20,391 nt of DNA. Source: JBJXFY01 sp046155815 (GTDB taxonomy: Bacteria; Verrucomicrobiota; Verrucomicrobiia; Limisphaerales; CAIMTB01). Positions 1 through 7,049 of this stretch are shown piece after piece. Where the stretch lies: contig JBJXFY010000344.1 of the NCBI GenBank assembly GCA_046155815.1, positions 1-20,391 on the forward strand, given 5' to 3'. The stretch's first letter is position 1. Every line of letters starts with the position of its first letter. The translations under genes and the position numbers were made by a program. Under the pieces are notes generated by a model, which saw only the letters and a program-made list of their open reading frames with translations, was not told where the DNA came from and ran no database searches.

Positions 1-193
1 ATCAAGGACGGCAGGCTGACGATCCCGGGCCTGCCCGCGTCCCGTTCTCGCCCCGCCTCTGTGCGTCGCAACGCACATTGGAAACGAGGCCGGACTCCGT
101 TAGCAGAACAAGAAGACACCCGACCGCTCCTCGCCAGCGACCCATTGACGGGCGAAGCCCGGACCACGCATCCTCCCCCAACCCCAGAACGGC
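1..193. other. Upstream flank with no assured gene
   Basis: This stretch precedes the pseudopilin. A plus-strand reading frame ending in TGA at 17-19 (last residues SRTAG) could be the tail of an upstream gene, but five codons cannot establish that. The other two plus-strand frames run into the pseudopilin gene and look like non-coding readings. The stretch holds a small inverted repeat at 60-77. No convincing Shine-Dalgarno precedes the ATG at 194. Confidence 0.4.
60..77. repeat. Short perfect inverted repeat (7-bp arms)
   Basis: The arms are TGTGCGT (60-66) and ACGCACA (71-77), with loop CGCA. The repeat sits about 115 bases upstream of the pseudopilin start. It could be a transcript-end hairpin of an upstream gene or an operator. 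No U-rich tail follows, so its function is open. Confidence 0.3.
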
Positions 194-1063
194 ATGACCC
201 AACCCACCACCGCAGGCGACGCCCGCCGGTTCCGGCAGCGCGCTTTCACGCTCATCGAACTCCTGGTCGTGATCGCCATCATCGCGATCCTCGCCAGCAT
301 GCTGCTGCCGGCCCTCGCCAAGGCGAAGGACCGGGCCCTGCTGACGAAGGATCTGAACAACATCAAGCAGATGGGGATCGCGATGCATCTCTACACCAAC
401 GACAACGACGATTCGTTGCCGCATCCCAGTTGGGGATCGATCCCTGACGGGCCGAACAACTGGTGTTACGCCACGCGCGACAAAAACGGGAGGCCCATAC
501 CGTCCGCGGCCGGCAGGAGCGGCGAGAATGCCCTGACGAACCAGCTTCCGTGGTTCAAGGAGGGGCAGCTGGGACCCTTCCTCAGCACTCATCAGGTCTT
601 GATCTGTCCCAAAGACTGGGCTGAGTCCATGGGACGACTGAAGAACCTCTACCGTGAGCGCGCCGTGAAGCTGACCAGCTACACTTGGAATGGCGCGCTG
701 TCTGGTCTCGGAAGCCAGCTTGCGGGCGGCAAGACTTTCAAGGCCAACCAGTTTCGGCCGTCGGTGGTGTACGTGTGGGAAGCCAACGAGTACGACTCAT
801 TCTGGTTCAACGATGCTGGCAACCAGCCCCACGAGGGCGTCTCCCAGCGCCATGCCGGCGGCAACCCCGACCCGCGCCGCATCTACGCCGATGTGAAGGG
901 CGGCGCAGTGGTGGGATTGATGGACGGCGGCGCGCAGTTGATGAAGTTCAAGAAATTCTATGACATGGCAGGCGTCCGGCCGCCCAACGGCGACCGCTTC
1001 CGCCCTGCGGAACTGCCCAATGACCTCTTTGCTGTGCCCGGCAGCACGACGGGTGGCTACTGA
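194..1063 (+). CDS. Type II secretion/type IV pseudopilin-like protein (prepilin N-terminal methylation domain)
   Basis: The 289-residue protein has a class III prepilin leader. A basic stretch (residues 11-16) is followed by A17 and then FTLIELLVV from F18, with the +5 glutamate at E22 and a hydrophobic helix to about residue 42. Prepilin peptidase (PilD type) would cut between A17 and F18; the usual -1 residue is Gly, and Ala is an accepted variant. The middle carries the NNIKQMGIAMHLYTNDNDD motif, and a late GGAVVGLMDGGAQ segment resembles the large verrucomicrobial/planctomycete pseudopilin group. Such proteins are secreted or assembled as pilus-like fibres, but individual roles are mostly unknown and none is assigned here. 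The ATG gives the right distance to the cleavage site. A lipoprotein gene follows after 21 bases, so the two are probably co-transcribed. Confidence 0.9.
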   Translation: MTQPTTAGDARRFRQRAFTLIELLVVIAIIAILASMLLPALAKAKDRALLTKDLNNIKQMGIAMHLYTNDNDDSLPHPSWGSIPDGPNNWCYATRDKNGRPIPSAAGRSGENALTNQLPWFKEGQLGPFLSTHQVLICPKDWAESMGRLKNLYRERAVKLTSYTWNGALSGLGSQLAGGKTFKANQFRPSVVYVWEANEYDSFWFNDAGNQPHEGVSQRHAGGNPDPRRIYADVKGGAVVGLMDGGAQLMKFKKFYDMAGVRPPNGDRFRPAELPNDLFAVPGSTTGGY

Positions 1064-1084
1064 AACCCGAACGTCCCGCGCGCC

Positions 1085-1486
1085 ATGAAACTTGTTCCAA
1101 TGGCTTGTTCGGTCGCGTTGCTCGCCGCGTTGGTCGGCTGCGGCGGCAAGGATGATGCCGCCGACGCGGTGGCTGCGGAGGCAGCCCCCCCCGGAGCCGA
1201 GGCCCCGGCTGCCGATGAATCAGCGGAAACTGTCGTGGCCGATCTGCCACCGCCCTCCGACGGCAAGGCTGCCGACTTCGGTACGGCATTGGAGCAGCGG
1301 GATTACGTCCGTGCAGCTGATTTGATCATCCAGCAGTCCCTTTCAAGTCAGCCAGGGCAGGCGGATGACTCCATGGTTCGCATGCGAGAACTTCAGATGA
1401 AGCTCGCCGATGCTATTGCAGCCGGGGATCCTAAAGCAAAGCAGGCCGCAGAACTGCTTCGCCGACTTGGCCGACCACCCCGCTGA
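1085..1486 (+). CDS. Small predicted lipoprotein
   Basis: The 133-residue protein starts with a short charged end and a hydrophobic stretch, then a lipobox LVGC with the lipidated cysteine at C19. Signal peptidase II processing and membrane anchoring are therefore predicted. Residues 22-65 are Ala/Asp/Glu/Pro-rich and look like a flexible linker. Residues 65-133 look helical (ALEQRDYVRAADLIIQQ, then MRMRELQMKLADAI), resembling a small repeat or coiled-coil segment. I do not recognise the family. It lies 21 bases after the pseudopilin gene, which suggests co-expression and possibly a surface-assembly role, but that is inference from position. A strong hairpin terminator follows 27 bases after the stop. 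Confidence 0.8.
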   Translation: MKLVPMACSVALLAALVGCGGKDDAADAVAAEAAPPGAEAPAADESAETVVADLPPPSDGKAADFGTALEQRDYVRAADLIIQQSLSSQPGQADDSMVRMRELQMKLADAIAAGDPKAKQAAELLRRLGRPPR

Positions 1487-1513
1487 TCCAGGCTGAAGCC
1501 CGGGATTTCTTGC

Positions 1514-1548
1514 ATGGCACCGGACCAAGGTCCGGTGCCATTTTGCTT
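1514..1548 (+). terminator. Rho-independent-type terminator after the lipoprotein gene
   Basis: A perfect 13-bp inverted repeat ATGGCACCGGACC / GGTCCGGTGCCAT (1514-1526 and 1529-1541) is separated by AA; in RNA the innermost pairs would open to form a workable loop. It is followed by TTTTGCTT. It ends the pseudopilin-lipoprotein unit. The symmetry and an A-rich flank are too weak on the other side to call it bidirectional. Confidence 0.8.
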
Positions 1549-1650
1549 CGTGTCGGTTGGCAGTCGCCCTAGATCAACTGCAAGGCTGGAATGTGGTCGC
1601 CTTAAGGGATTTTCCGTCCAGCGTCCCGCTTCGCGAACGTCGTCGTTGTC

Positions 1651-1662
1651 CGTAAGCTTACG
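1651..1662. repeat. 12-bp perfect palindrome
   Basis: CGTAAGCTTACG is self-complementary and lies between the terminator and the 3' end of the barrel gene. It could be a protein-binding site or chance. It is too short to call a terminator. Confidence 0.25.
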
Positions 1663-1694
1663 CTGACCCTTTTGACGTCCGGAGCAGACGTGGA

Positions 1695-2720
1695 TCAGAA
1701 CTGATACAGGAAGCCCACCACCGCCTGGATGGTTCCGCCCAGTTCCGCCTCGGCCGTGCGTGAGCCGGCGCTGATCTCAAAGTCTTCCATCACCAGGTAC
1801 TGCGCGCCTGCGTACACGCCGCAGCGCCGGCTGAAGGCCGCCGTGAACTGCGCTCGCCCGTAGCCGCCCCACAGAAGTTCGTCGTCCGACGCGGACGCCG
1901 ACTGTGCCAGCGGTGCGCCACCCGGCACCGTCGCCGATTCCGAGTAGGAGAATTCCGCGTCAAACCAGGCGACCGCGAGCCCGCCGCTGATCTGGAGCGC
2001 GAGGATGTCGCCCAGCGGGATGTCCACCAACGGACCGAGGCGGGCACCCCACCAGTTCGCCTCGAGCCGGCGCGTGCCCGAAAGCGTGCCGCCCGTGGCG
2101 GTGGCGGAACGGGACGGCTCGCGGTCCAGCAGCGGTCCCGGCCCGTCGTACGTGCCGGAGTACGGCGCGCCGGGCGCCAAGGCACCGCCGAGTCCAAAGG
2201 TGTCGCCCACGCGCTGCAGCGAGGTGGCCACGGTGCTGGAATCCTCGACACCGAAGTCCACCCACGAGACGCCGAGTTCCACGCCGACGCCGGCGTCCGC
2301 CCAGTCCGTGAGGATGCGGCTGTAGGTGAGTTCGGCGCCCCACTGCGGGTCGTCCGACACGCCCTGGATGTCGGCGCCGGGATTGCCCTGCAGCGCGTTC
2401 ATCGTGAGGCCGTCGGGGCCGGACTGGGAGGCCTGGTCGTAGCCCCAGTTCCACGTCGTGGCGCTGCCGGGACCGGAGGCGTCCTGGCGCACGAAGCCGT
2501 CGTCGTACTCGCGGTCGGCGCCGCCAAGGGAATTGGGCCGGAGGATCGGCGGCAGCGCGGCGGCCTGGCTGCGAAAATTCACCTCGGTGTTGAAGCCGAG
2601 CACCGCGCCGAACTGGAAGCGGTTCAGCGGGCCGTCGGGCTTTTCGGCACGGGCGGCGGGCAGGGCCGCGAGGGCCAGACCGCCGGAGACGGCCAGCAGC
2701 GTGCGAAAGGAGACGTTCAT
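1695..2720 (-). CDS. Outer-membrane beta-barrel-like protein
   Basis: The 341-residue protein has a Sec signal peptide (FRTLLAVSGGLALAALPAARA, cut near residue 25). Its body has alternating hydrophobic/polar strands rich in Gly and aromatics, and it ends with a C-terminal aromatic (GFLYQF), the usual signal for outer-membrane barrel insertion. An early segment with YDDGFVRQDASG and NWGYD resembles a barrel family I recall from Verrucomicrobiota. I chose the ATG at 2720 over an upstream in-frame start at 2798 because it places the signal peptide at the N terminus and leaves a 19-base gap after the upstream gene. No Shine-Dalgarno is visible. It is probably co-transcribed with the ASPIC/UnbV gene. 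Substrate or function is unknown; a porin or surface anchor is possible. Confidence 0.75.
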   Translation of the reverse strand: MNVSFRTLLAVSGGLALAALPAARAEKPDGPLNRFQFGAVLGFNTEVNFRSQAAALPPILRPNSLGGADREYDDGFVRQDASGPGSATTWNWGYDQASQSGPDGLTMNALQGNPGADIQGVSDDPQWGAELTYSRILTDWADAGVGVELGVSWVDFGVEDSSTVATSLQRVGDTFGLGGALAPGAPYSGTYDGPGPLLDREPSRSATATGGTLSGTRRLEANWWGARLGPLVDIPLGDILALQISGGLAVAWFDAEFSYSESATVPGGAPLAQSASASDDELLWGGYGRAQFTAAFSRRCGVYAGAQYLVMEDFEISAGSRTAEAELGGTIQAVVGFLYQF

Positions 2721-2739
2721 GCGTGGGGAATTTTGGGCT

Positions 2740-5457
2740 TCACGGTGCCGCCGCGTCCAACCGGAACACGCGGTAGAAGCGGGCCGGGCCGGCCGCATCC
2801 CGCGGCGCGGTCTTCGGCGCGCCGGTGTCCACCCACTGCGCGCGCGAAGCCCCGGCGGTCACCCTGCCGGACGCGCTTCGCCATTCGCCCACGGCGTCCG
2901 CGTACTGCACCAGGTAGCGCGTGCCGGGCGTCGCCGCGAACTCTACCAGCGGCCGCCCGTCGTGAAGCAGTTCCACCCGGTCCACCGTCACGCCCACGGC
3001 CCCGGCCGGCACGTCGTCCGGCGGACGCGGCACCACCTCCGCCACGGAGTAAGTCACCCCATCGAACCAGGCCCGGCTGGCGCGGTAAAACTCAAAGGTC
3101 ATTTCCGTGTTCGCCAGCCGCGGCATCGGCCCGCGGAACAGGAACGACCATTCGCCCGGCCCGGTGCGCTCGCCGCCCACGACTTGCACGTCGTCCGGCA
3201 CGCCGCGGAGACGGAGGCGGACGGCCTGGGTGGCGTCCGCCCGCAACTGCCAAAAGGTGACCTGCTGCCGGAGCAGGCCCGTCTGGCGGTCCAGTTGGAT
3301 GGGTTGCGGCGTGCCGAAGTCGGGCTCGGTGACGGTGAGCGTCTGGCGGGCCGCCACGTCGCGCAGGACGAGACGTGCGCCGGAAGGCCAGGTGATTTCC
3401 ACCCGGTTGAGGCTGGTGACGCCGCCGAGGCCGAAATGGGCCACGAGCTCGAGGCTGGCGCGGTTGTCGCCGGAATGGATCTCCCGGTACTGCCCACCGA
3501 AGGGCACGCCGCCGCCGTACGGGAAGACCGCCACCTTCACCCCGCGGCCATCCGGCGCGGACGGCCCGCGCGGGCTGACCCGCAGCCAGGCGTTGCTGTT
3601 GCCCGTGTTGAGCAGGAGCTGACTGGCGGCAATTCCGCTGCTGAAGCTGGCCACGTCGAGGAAGCCATCCCCATCTGCGTCCGCCACGGCGCAGCTCCGC
3701 AGGTCATTGGCAAATCCCGGCAGCGGGACGGTGATGCCGAGGCGCGTGAGCTCCAGTGCGTCGCCGCCGGCGAAGAATTCCAGACGGTTGTCCCGTCCCA
3801 GCGTGATCAGGTCGAGCCGGCCGTCGTTGTCCAGGTCCGCCCACACGGCGCTGCGCGCGTCCCCGGTTTCTTCACCGGCCCCGCCGCGGTGGAAGTCACC
3901 GTCGGCATTTTGGAACCAGAGCTGGTTGGTGGCGCGCTCGTTCGCGAGGAACACGTTGGGCCGGGCGTTGCCGAACGAATAGTCCACGGCCACGCCGGTC
4001 GCGCCTGGCGGCATGTACTCCGTGATCGGCGCATTCGTCGGCGCGGCGACGAAGTTCGTGCCGCCGTAATTGAACCAGACGCCGTTCGCCGCGCCCCGGC
4101 GGGCGACCACCAAGTCGGGGAAGCCGTCGAGGTTGAGGTCCGTCGTCGCCGCCGCGTGCGCGGCGGGCTGGCCGGCTGCGAAGGGCGGGGCGATGCTGCG
4201 CTCGAACGAACCATCGCCGCGGCTCAGCCACAGGTCGTTGCCCGGCGCGGCGAGGTTGCTGAAGAGCGCGTCCGGCCGGCCGTCCCGGTTGGCGTCGAGC
4301 CAGTTCACGGAGACGGACTGGCGGTTCTCGTCGCCGAACGCGCCGGGCAGTGGCGTCAGATTTCCCGCCACGTTGCGCAACAGCACGTTCGGCCCGGCGG
4401 CATCCGCGAAGGCGAGATCAAGGTCATCATCGCCATCCCAGTCCGCCCAAGCGCCGCCCTGAACGCTCGCCGTAAACGGCAAACCACCCAGGTTGTTGGT
4501 GGCCAACCGCAGGATTCCGCCACCGTCATTTCGGTACAATTTGCCGCCATCGGATTGATTTGCGACGAACAGGTCCGGATCGCCGTCGCCGTCGTAGTCG
4601 CCCCAGGCGCCGCCGTGGTTCTGGATGCCCAGCCCGAAGCTGGTGCGCGACTCGAGCCGGAAGTCAGGGAACCGCTCGCACGCTTCCAGAAACTCCCCCG
4701 GTCCCAGTGCGGCCGACGCGATCCGCACCCGGTCCAGCACCCCCTCAAGCCAGAAGCCGCCGATGCTGTTGGCGCCGATGGACACGCCCGCCATCGGCCC
4801 CGTCGCAGGCGGCGCGGGGGCCTGGTTCGTCGCCACCAGCACGCCGTCCACGTACAGCCGCAGGAACAGGTTGCTGTACACGCCGGCGACGTGATGCCGC
4901 GCGCCGTCGTCCGGGAATGGTGCGATCGCAGCGGCGCTGCTCAGGTCCGCGCCCACCACGCTGAACGCCACCTCCCGCGTGCCCTCGTGGAAGGCGAGGT
5001 TCCACGGGATCAAGCCCGGCCGCCCCACGCCGCCGTCGCGGCCCACCACCTGCCGCCAGAAGCCGAAGCCATCCCGCCCCGCCTCAAACACCGCCTCAAG
5101 CGTGAACGCATTCGTCAGGTCGAAGTCCGGCGCATCCGCCACGAGGAAGCCGCTGCCGAAGCCGAACGGCGCGCCTTCCGGCAGCACGAGGGAACTGCCG
5201 CCGCCGCACGCGTTCGTGCCAAACGACGGCGCGCCGAAGAGCTGGACGCTGTCATGCTGGTTGCCCGACTGGTCCGTGATCCCCGCCAACGGCCGGCCGG
5301 GCGTGCCTTCGTCGAAGGTCCAGTCCGCCAGCACCGGCACGAAGTTCGGCAAAATCGGCGGCGGCGGTAGGATGACGGCAGTGAAGTGCTGGACCGGTGC
5401 AGGCAGGGCGGTTCCCGACCCGGCCATCAACGCGCAAAGCAGGAGCACCCTCATCAT
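2740..5457 (-). CDS. Secreted LamG / FG-GAP repeat / ASPIC-UnbV domain protein
   Basis: The 905-residue protein starts MMRVLLLCALMAGSGTALPA, a signal peptide (start at 5457, or the adjacent ATG at 5454). A LamG/concanavalin-like domain covers about residues 45-250 (ADWTFDEG; HHVAGVYSNLFLRLYVDGV). Repeated Ca-binding-like FG-GAP/VCBS motifs follow: DYDGDGDPDLF (288), DWDGDDDLDLAF (339), DANRDGRPDALF (388), DLNLDGFPDLV (440), DLDNDGRLDLI (541), DADGDGFLDV (592). An ASPIC/UnbV domain lies at about 636-708 (GRGVKVAVF, VEITWPSG). The C terminus (about 850-900; RYLVQYADAVGEWRSA, ARFYRVF) resembles a short domain recurrent in verrucomicrobial secreted proteins. A role as a surface or extracellular binding scaffold, for example for glycans or adhesion, is inference. 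Reading frames upstream of 5457 run into the tRNA-Arg gene and are not part of it. Confidence 0.88.
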   Translation of the reverse strand: MMRVLLLCALMAGSGTALPAPVQHFTAVILPPPPILPNFVPVLADWTFDEGTPGRPLAGITDQSGNQHDSVQLFGAPSFGTNACGGGSSLVLPEGAPFGFGSGFLVADAPDFDLTNAFTLEAVFEAGRDGFGFWRQVVGRDGGVGRPGLIPWNLAFHEGTREVAFSVVGADLSSAAAIAPFPDDGARHHVAGVYSNLFLRLYVDGVLVATNQAPAPPATGPMAGVSIGANSIGGFWLEGVLDRVRIASAALGPGEFLEACERFPDFRLESRTSFGLGIQNHGGAWGDYDGDGDPDLFVANQSDGGKLYRNDGGGILRLATNNLGGLPFTASVQGGAWADWDGDDDLDLAFADAAGPNVLLRNVAGNLTPLPGAFGDENRQSVSVNWLDANRDGRPDALFSNLAAPGNDLWLSRGDGSFERSIAPPFAAGQPAAHAAATTDLNLDGFPDLVVARRGAANGVWFNYGGTNFVAAPTNAPITEYMPPGATGVAVDYSFGNARPNVFLANERATNQLWFQNADGDFHRGGAGEETGDARSAVWADLDNDGRLDLITLGRDNRLEFFAGGDALELTRLGITVPLPGFANDLRSCAVADADGDGFLDVASFSSGIAASQLLLNTGNSNAWLRVSPRGPSAPDGRGVKVAVFPYGGGVPFGGQYREIHSGDNRASLELVAHFGLGGVTSLNRVEITWPSGARLVLRDVAARQTLTVTEPDFGTPQPIQLDRQTGLLRQQVTFWQLRADATQAVRLRLRGVPDDVQVVGGERTGPGEWSFLFRGPMPRLANTEMTFEFYRASRAWFDGVTYSVAEVVPRPPDDVPAGAVGVTVDRVELLHDGRPLVEFAATPGTRYLVQYADAVGEWRSASGRVTAGASRAQWVDTGAPKTAPRDAAGPARFYRVFRLDAAAP

Positions 5458-5525
5458 GGAAGCGGAGGCCAGCGTCTGGCAGCCGCGAATGCCGGTACAA
5501 GCGCCAAAGCGCCCCTGTCGCTCGC

Positions 5526-5553
5526 TTGCCGCCTCGGGGCCGGCAGGTCTAGA
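5526..5553 (+). promoter_or_regulatory. Candidate promoter for tRNA-Arg
   Basis: TTGCCG at 5526-5531 (four of six matches to TTGACA), a 16-base spacer and TCTAGA at 5548-5553 (three of six to TATAAT) lie at the right distance for a start a few bases upstream of 5568. The match is weak and rests mainly on position. Confidence 0.25.
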
Positions 5554-5567
5554 GTCCCGCGGCGGTC

Positions 5568-5643
5568 GCCCCGATAGCTCAAATGGCCAGAGCGGCGGTT
5601 TCCTAAACCGTTGATCCAGGTTCAATTCCTGGTCGGGGCACCA
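5568..5643 (+). tRNA. tRNA-Arg(CCT), CCA encoded
   Basis: The cloverleaf closes fully. The acceptor stem is GCCCCGA/TCGGGGC and the D arm is GCTC/GAGC. The anticodon arm is GCGGT-TTCCTAA-ACCGT, with anticodon CCT read from loop positions 34-36 (decodes AGG). The variable loop is TGAT and the T arm is CCAGG-TTCAATT-CCTGG. The discriminator is A, followed by a genomically encoded CCA at 5641-5643. It stands alone between divergent genes. Confidence 0.95.
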
Positions 5644-5805
5644 AGGCCCCGGGTGCGTGGCGCCGGATAAGGCAAGATAGTGGCTTGCGAAAGCTTGGCC
5701 GCCGTGGGAGAAGATGCGGCCCGTGCGATCGGCTCGGGGTAGTTCATCGGAATCCGAACGAAATCACGCACTCACCTGTCCTATCTGGCATCAAGTCGTA
5801 ACAAA

Positions 5806-6048
5806 ATGAGCGTTGGAATCTTCATTGCCAGCCTTCTCGGGCTGGGAGTCCTCATGGCGGTGGGTATCATCATCGGAGCATCCGCCGTGCTCGAGTTTCA
5901 AACCGCCACCATGCCGGGCCGCTGGCCGCGCATGGTTTTTGGCGTCATCCTTTCCCTGATCCTTGTGCTCGTGTCCGGCGGCGTGGTGTACGCCGTTTTT
6001 GAGGCGCGGCATCAGGAGGCCATCAGCGTGCGCCTGCCGCGCAATTAG
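5806..6048 (+). CDS. Small two-helix membrane protein, unknown
   Basis: The 80-residue protein has two predicted transmembrane helices (about residues 4-29 and 43-66) joined by a short loop with FQTATMPGRWPR, and a short polar C-terminal tail. It is not a family I recognise. The ATG gives a hydrophobic N terminus directly. No Shine-Dalgarno is apparent in the sequence just upstream (GTAACAAA before the ATG). It is 54 bases upstream of the EcsC-like gene on the same strand, so co-expression is plausible. About 160 bases separate it from the tRNA-Arg gene, with no other recognisable feature in that gap. Confidence 0.7.
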   Translation: MSVGIFIASLLGLGVLMAVGIIIGASAVLEFQTATMPGRWPRMVFGVILSLILVLVSGGVVYAVFEARHQEAISVRLPRN

Positions 6049-6102
6049 CCGCGGCCGTTCCCGGCTGGCGCGGCGGCCGGGCGGCGGTCCAGTGTGCGGG
6101 TG

Positions 6103-6933
6103 ATGTCCGCCGCGCCTCCCGTCCTGCCGCCGGTGTCCGGAGTCTCGCCTCGGGACTGGCCTGCGCCGGACCGCGCCGCCCTCGCCCGTGCGCGCGAGCT
6201 TCTCGGCCGAACGAGCCTCGCGGTGCGCTTCGCCAATCTCGTCGGGGCGCCGCTCGAGCGCGGCTTCCAGCTGCTGCCCGCCAACTGGCGCGCCACCGTG
6301 CAGCACGCCACCGACACCGCGCTGAAGGCGGCCCTGCGGGTCGCTGTCGGCTCCCTCCCTTCGCGGGCGGGCGGGCGGCCCTCCAACCGCCTGCACAGGC
6401 TTCTGGCGGGAACTTCCGGCGCGCTCGGCGGCGCCTTCGGCTTTTCAGCGTTGCCGGCGGAGCTGCCCGTCTCCACGACGCTGATGCTGCGTTCGATTGC
6501 CAGCATCGCCGCCAGCGAGGGCCACGACCTGCGCGACCCGGAGACGCGGTTGGAATGCCTCCAGGTCTTTGCGCTGGGCGGCGTTACGGAAACGGAGGCG
6601 CGTTCCGAGCAAAGCTACTGGCTGGTGCGCGCGGGCCTCGCCCAGGCGTTGCGCAACGCCACCGCCGCGCTTGCCGCGGGCTCCCTGAGTTTGGAACTCA
6701 CCCCGCCGGTCGTCCAGTGGATGGCCCGCATTGCCGCGCGGTTTGGCGTGGTGGTGTCCCAGCAGGCCGCCGCCAAGGCCGTGCCCGTGCTCGGTGCGGT
6801 TGCCGGTGCGGCGGTCAATGTGGCCTTCACGGAGCACTTCCAGCGTCTCGCCGAGGCGCACTTCATCCTGCGACGGCTGGAGAAGGTGCATGGCGCCGGG
6901 ACGGTGCATGCGGCGTTTCATGCGGCTCGGTGA
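6103..6933 (+). CDS. EcsC family protein
   Basis: The 276-residue protein matches the EcsC family pattern as I recall it. A segment LPVSTTLMLRSIASIAASEGHDL (about 121-143) is followed by ETRLECLQVFALGG, and a late small-residue-rich helical stretch GAVAGAAVNVAFTEHF precedes a conserved helix ending AHFILRRLE. EcsC proteins are associated with membranes and, in Bacillus, with an ABC transporter locus, but their biochemical role is unclear. No ABC partner is present here. The start is uncertain: GTG at 6094 (three residues longer) is also in frame; I prefer the ATG at 6103. It follows the small membrane protein and faces the CCA-HPPK gene convergently. Confidence 0.8.
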   Translation: MSAAPPVLPPVSGVSPRDWPAPDRAALARARELLGRTSLAVRFANLVGAPLERGFQLLPANWRATVQHATDTALKAALRVAVGSLPSRAGGRPSNRLHRLLAGTSGALGGAFGFSALPAELPVSTTLMLRSIASIAASEGHDLRDPETRLECLQVFALGGVTETEARSEQSYWLVRAGLAQALRNATAALAAGSLSLELTPPVVQWMARIAARFGVVVSQQAAAKAVPVLGAVAGAAVNVAFTEHFQRLAEAHFILRRLEKVHGAGTVHAAFHAAR

Positions 6934-7049
6934 AGGGCATGGTCGGGTCAGCTTCCGAACCACGGGAAGAACGGGGCCGGCAGGCCTGAGATCCGGAGTC
7001 GGGAGCTTCCCCGGAACTTGAAGGCCGGTGCCTGGATCCTCGTCCCGCC

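Noticed and set aside
2458..5370. 970-residue plus-strand open frame opposite the UnbV gene
   Set aside because: Its translation is rich in Arg, His, Pro and Ala with no domain. The opposite strand shows clear LamG, FG-GAP and UnbV motifs. Long antisense frames are common in high-GC DNA.
6934..7049. Terminator between the convergent EcsC and folK genes
   Set aside because: Only imperfect short complementary stretches are present (for example around 6993-7015) and no T-run was seen.
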